In this document: positions 27,505-27,575 of the stretch, in pieces
Numbering within the stretch: position 1 is the stretch's first letter
How the letters are laid out: every line of letters begins with the position of its first letter
Assembly (NCBI GenBank): GCA_003427395.1
Contig: BFEA01000738.1
Coordinates: 104,391 to 131,965, forward strand
Length of the DNA: 27,575 nucleotides
Source of the DNA: Chara braunii
Taxonomy: Eukaryota; Streptophyta; Charophyceae; Charales; Characeae
Direction: 5' to 3'
The notes under the pieces: generated by a model
Seen by the model: only the letters and a program-made list of their open reading frames with translations
Databases searched by the model: none
What the model was told of the DNA's origin: nothing
Translations under genes and position numbers: made by a program

Positions 27505-27575
27505 TAAGGACGTAGTGCACCGCGTGGCAGCTGGCAAGTGGCAGCCACGTGGCAAGTTTAAGGATAGCGAGTGCA

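Noticed and set aside
27116-27555. Ser-Leu repeat proteins on the minus strand
   Set aside because: They are translations of the GA microsatellite and GA-rich tract, without independent evidence.
26580-27575. LTR retrotransposon
   Set aside because: No reverse transcriptase, integrase or paired long terminal repeat is visible. The coiled-coil ORF alone is not enough.

Overview
The window is eukaryotic, repeat-rich DNA. Its contents are a DUF7869-type transposase-like pseudogene, a Helitron, miniature inverted-repeat elements, long (CT)n/(GA)n microsatellites and splice-acceptor-like motifs at start codons. No bacterial gene organisation, rRNA or CRISPR is visible. The species cannot be fixed from sequence. 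The GA/CT microsatellites, CACGTG palindromes and an organelle-like tRNA-Arg remnant would suit a streptophyte alga such as a charophyte. The same-strand array of small tandem genes with TGCAG|GATG starts would also suit a protist with spliced-leader trans-splicing. Both are weak inferences.

Left part (about 0.1-15.1 kb, higher GC, everything on +). A serine/threonine-rich ORF with three VDTDF repeats leads into a long DUF7869 (putative RNase H-fold transposase) frame, broken by three stop codons but still in register. Next come two tandem copies of an unrecognised gene, an unrelated small gene, and a zone of tandem duplications (29-bp, 318-bp, 82-bp and 275-bp units). After that are three tandem copies of a second unrecognised family: the first intact, the second with one stop, the third with two. 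A 22-bp palindrome (arms AAGTGCGAGT / ACTCGCACTT) recurs downstream of these genes. A composite R1-R2-R1-R2 duplication with long CT and CA runs ends this part.

Middle part (about 15.2-21.8 kb, AT-richer, coding sense on -). This is one decayed autonomous Helitron. Read on the minus strand it has a Cys-containing DUF6570-like region, the Rep N-terminal region (FPHLFPY), the Rep core with a damaged HUH motif, and a Pif1-like helicase with a destroyed Walker A. It is split by a fold-back element of about 0.25 kb and by low-complexity DNA.

Right part (21.8-27.6 kb). It is largely gene-free. It holds a 105-bp TA-flanked miniature element, a perfect-spacing 54-bp-arm hairpin, an AT-rich block carrying a tRNA-Arg(TCT)-like remnant, a 499-bp higher-order repeat of alternating inverted units, and a charged coiled-coil ORF next to GA microsatellites and CACGTG palindromes.

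Overall the window looks like a graveyard of transposons and lineage-specific multicopy gene families. The parts most likely to be new are the two unrecognised tandem families, their shared start-site architecture and the dispersed 22-bp palindrome.
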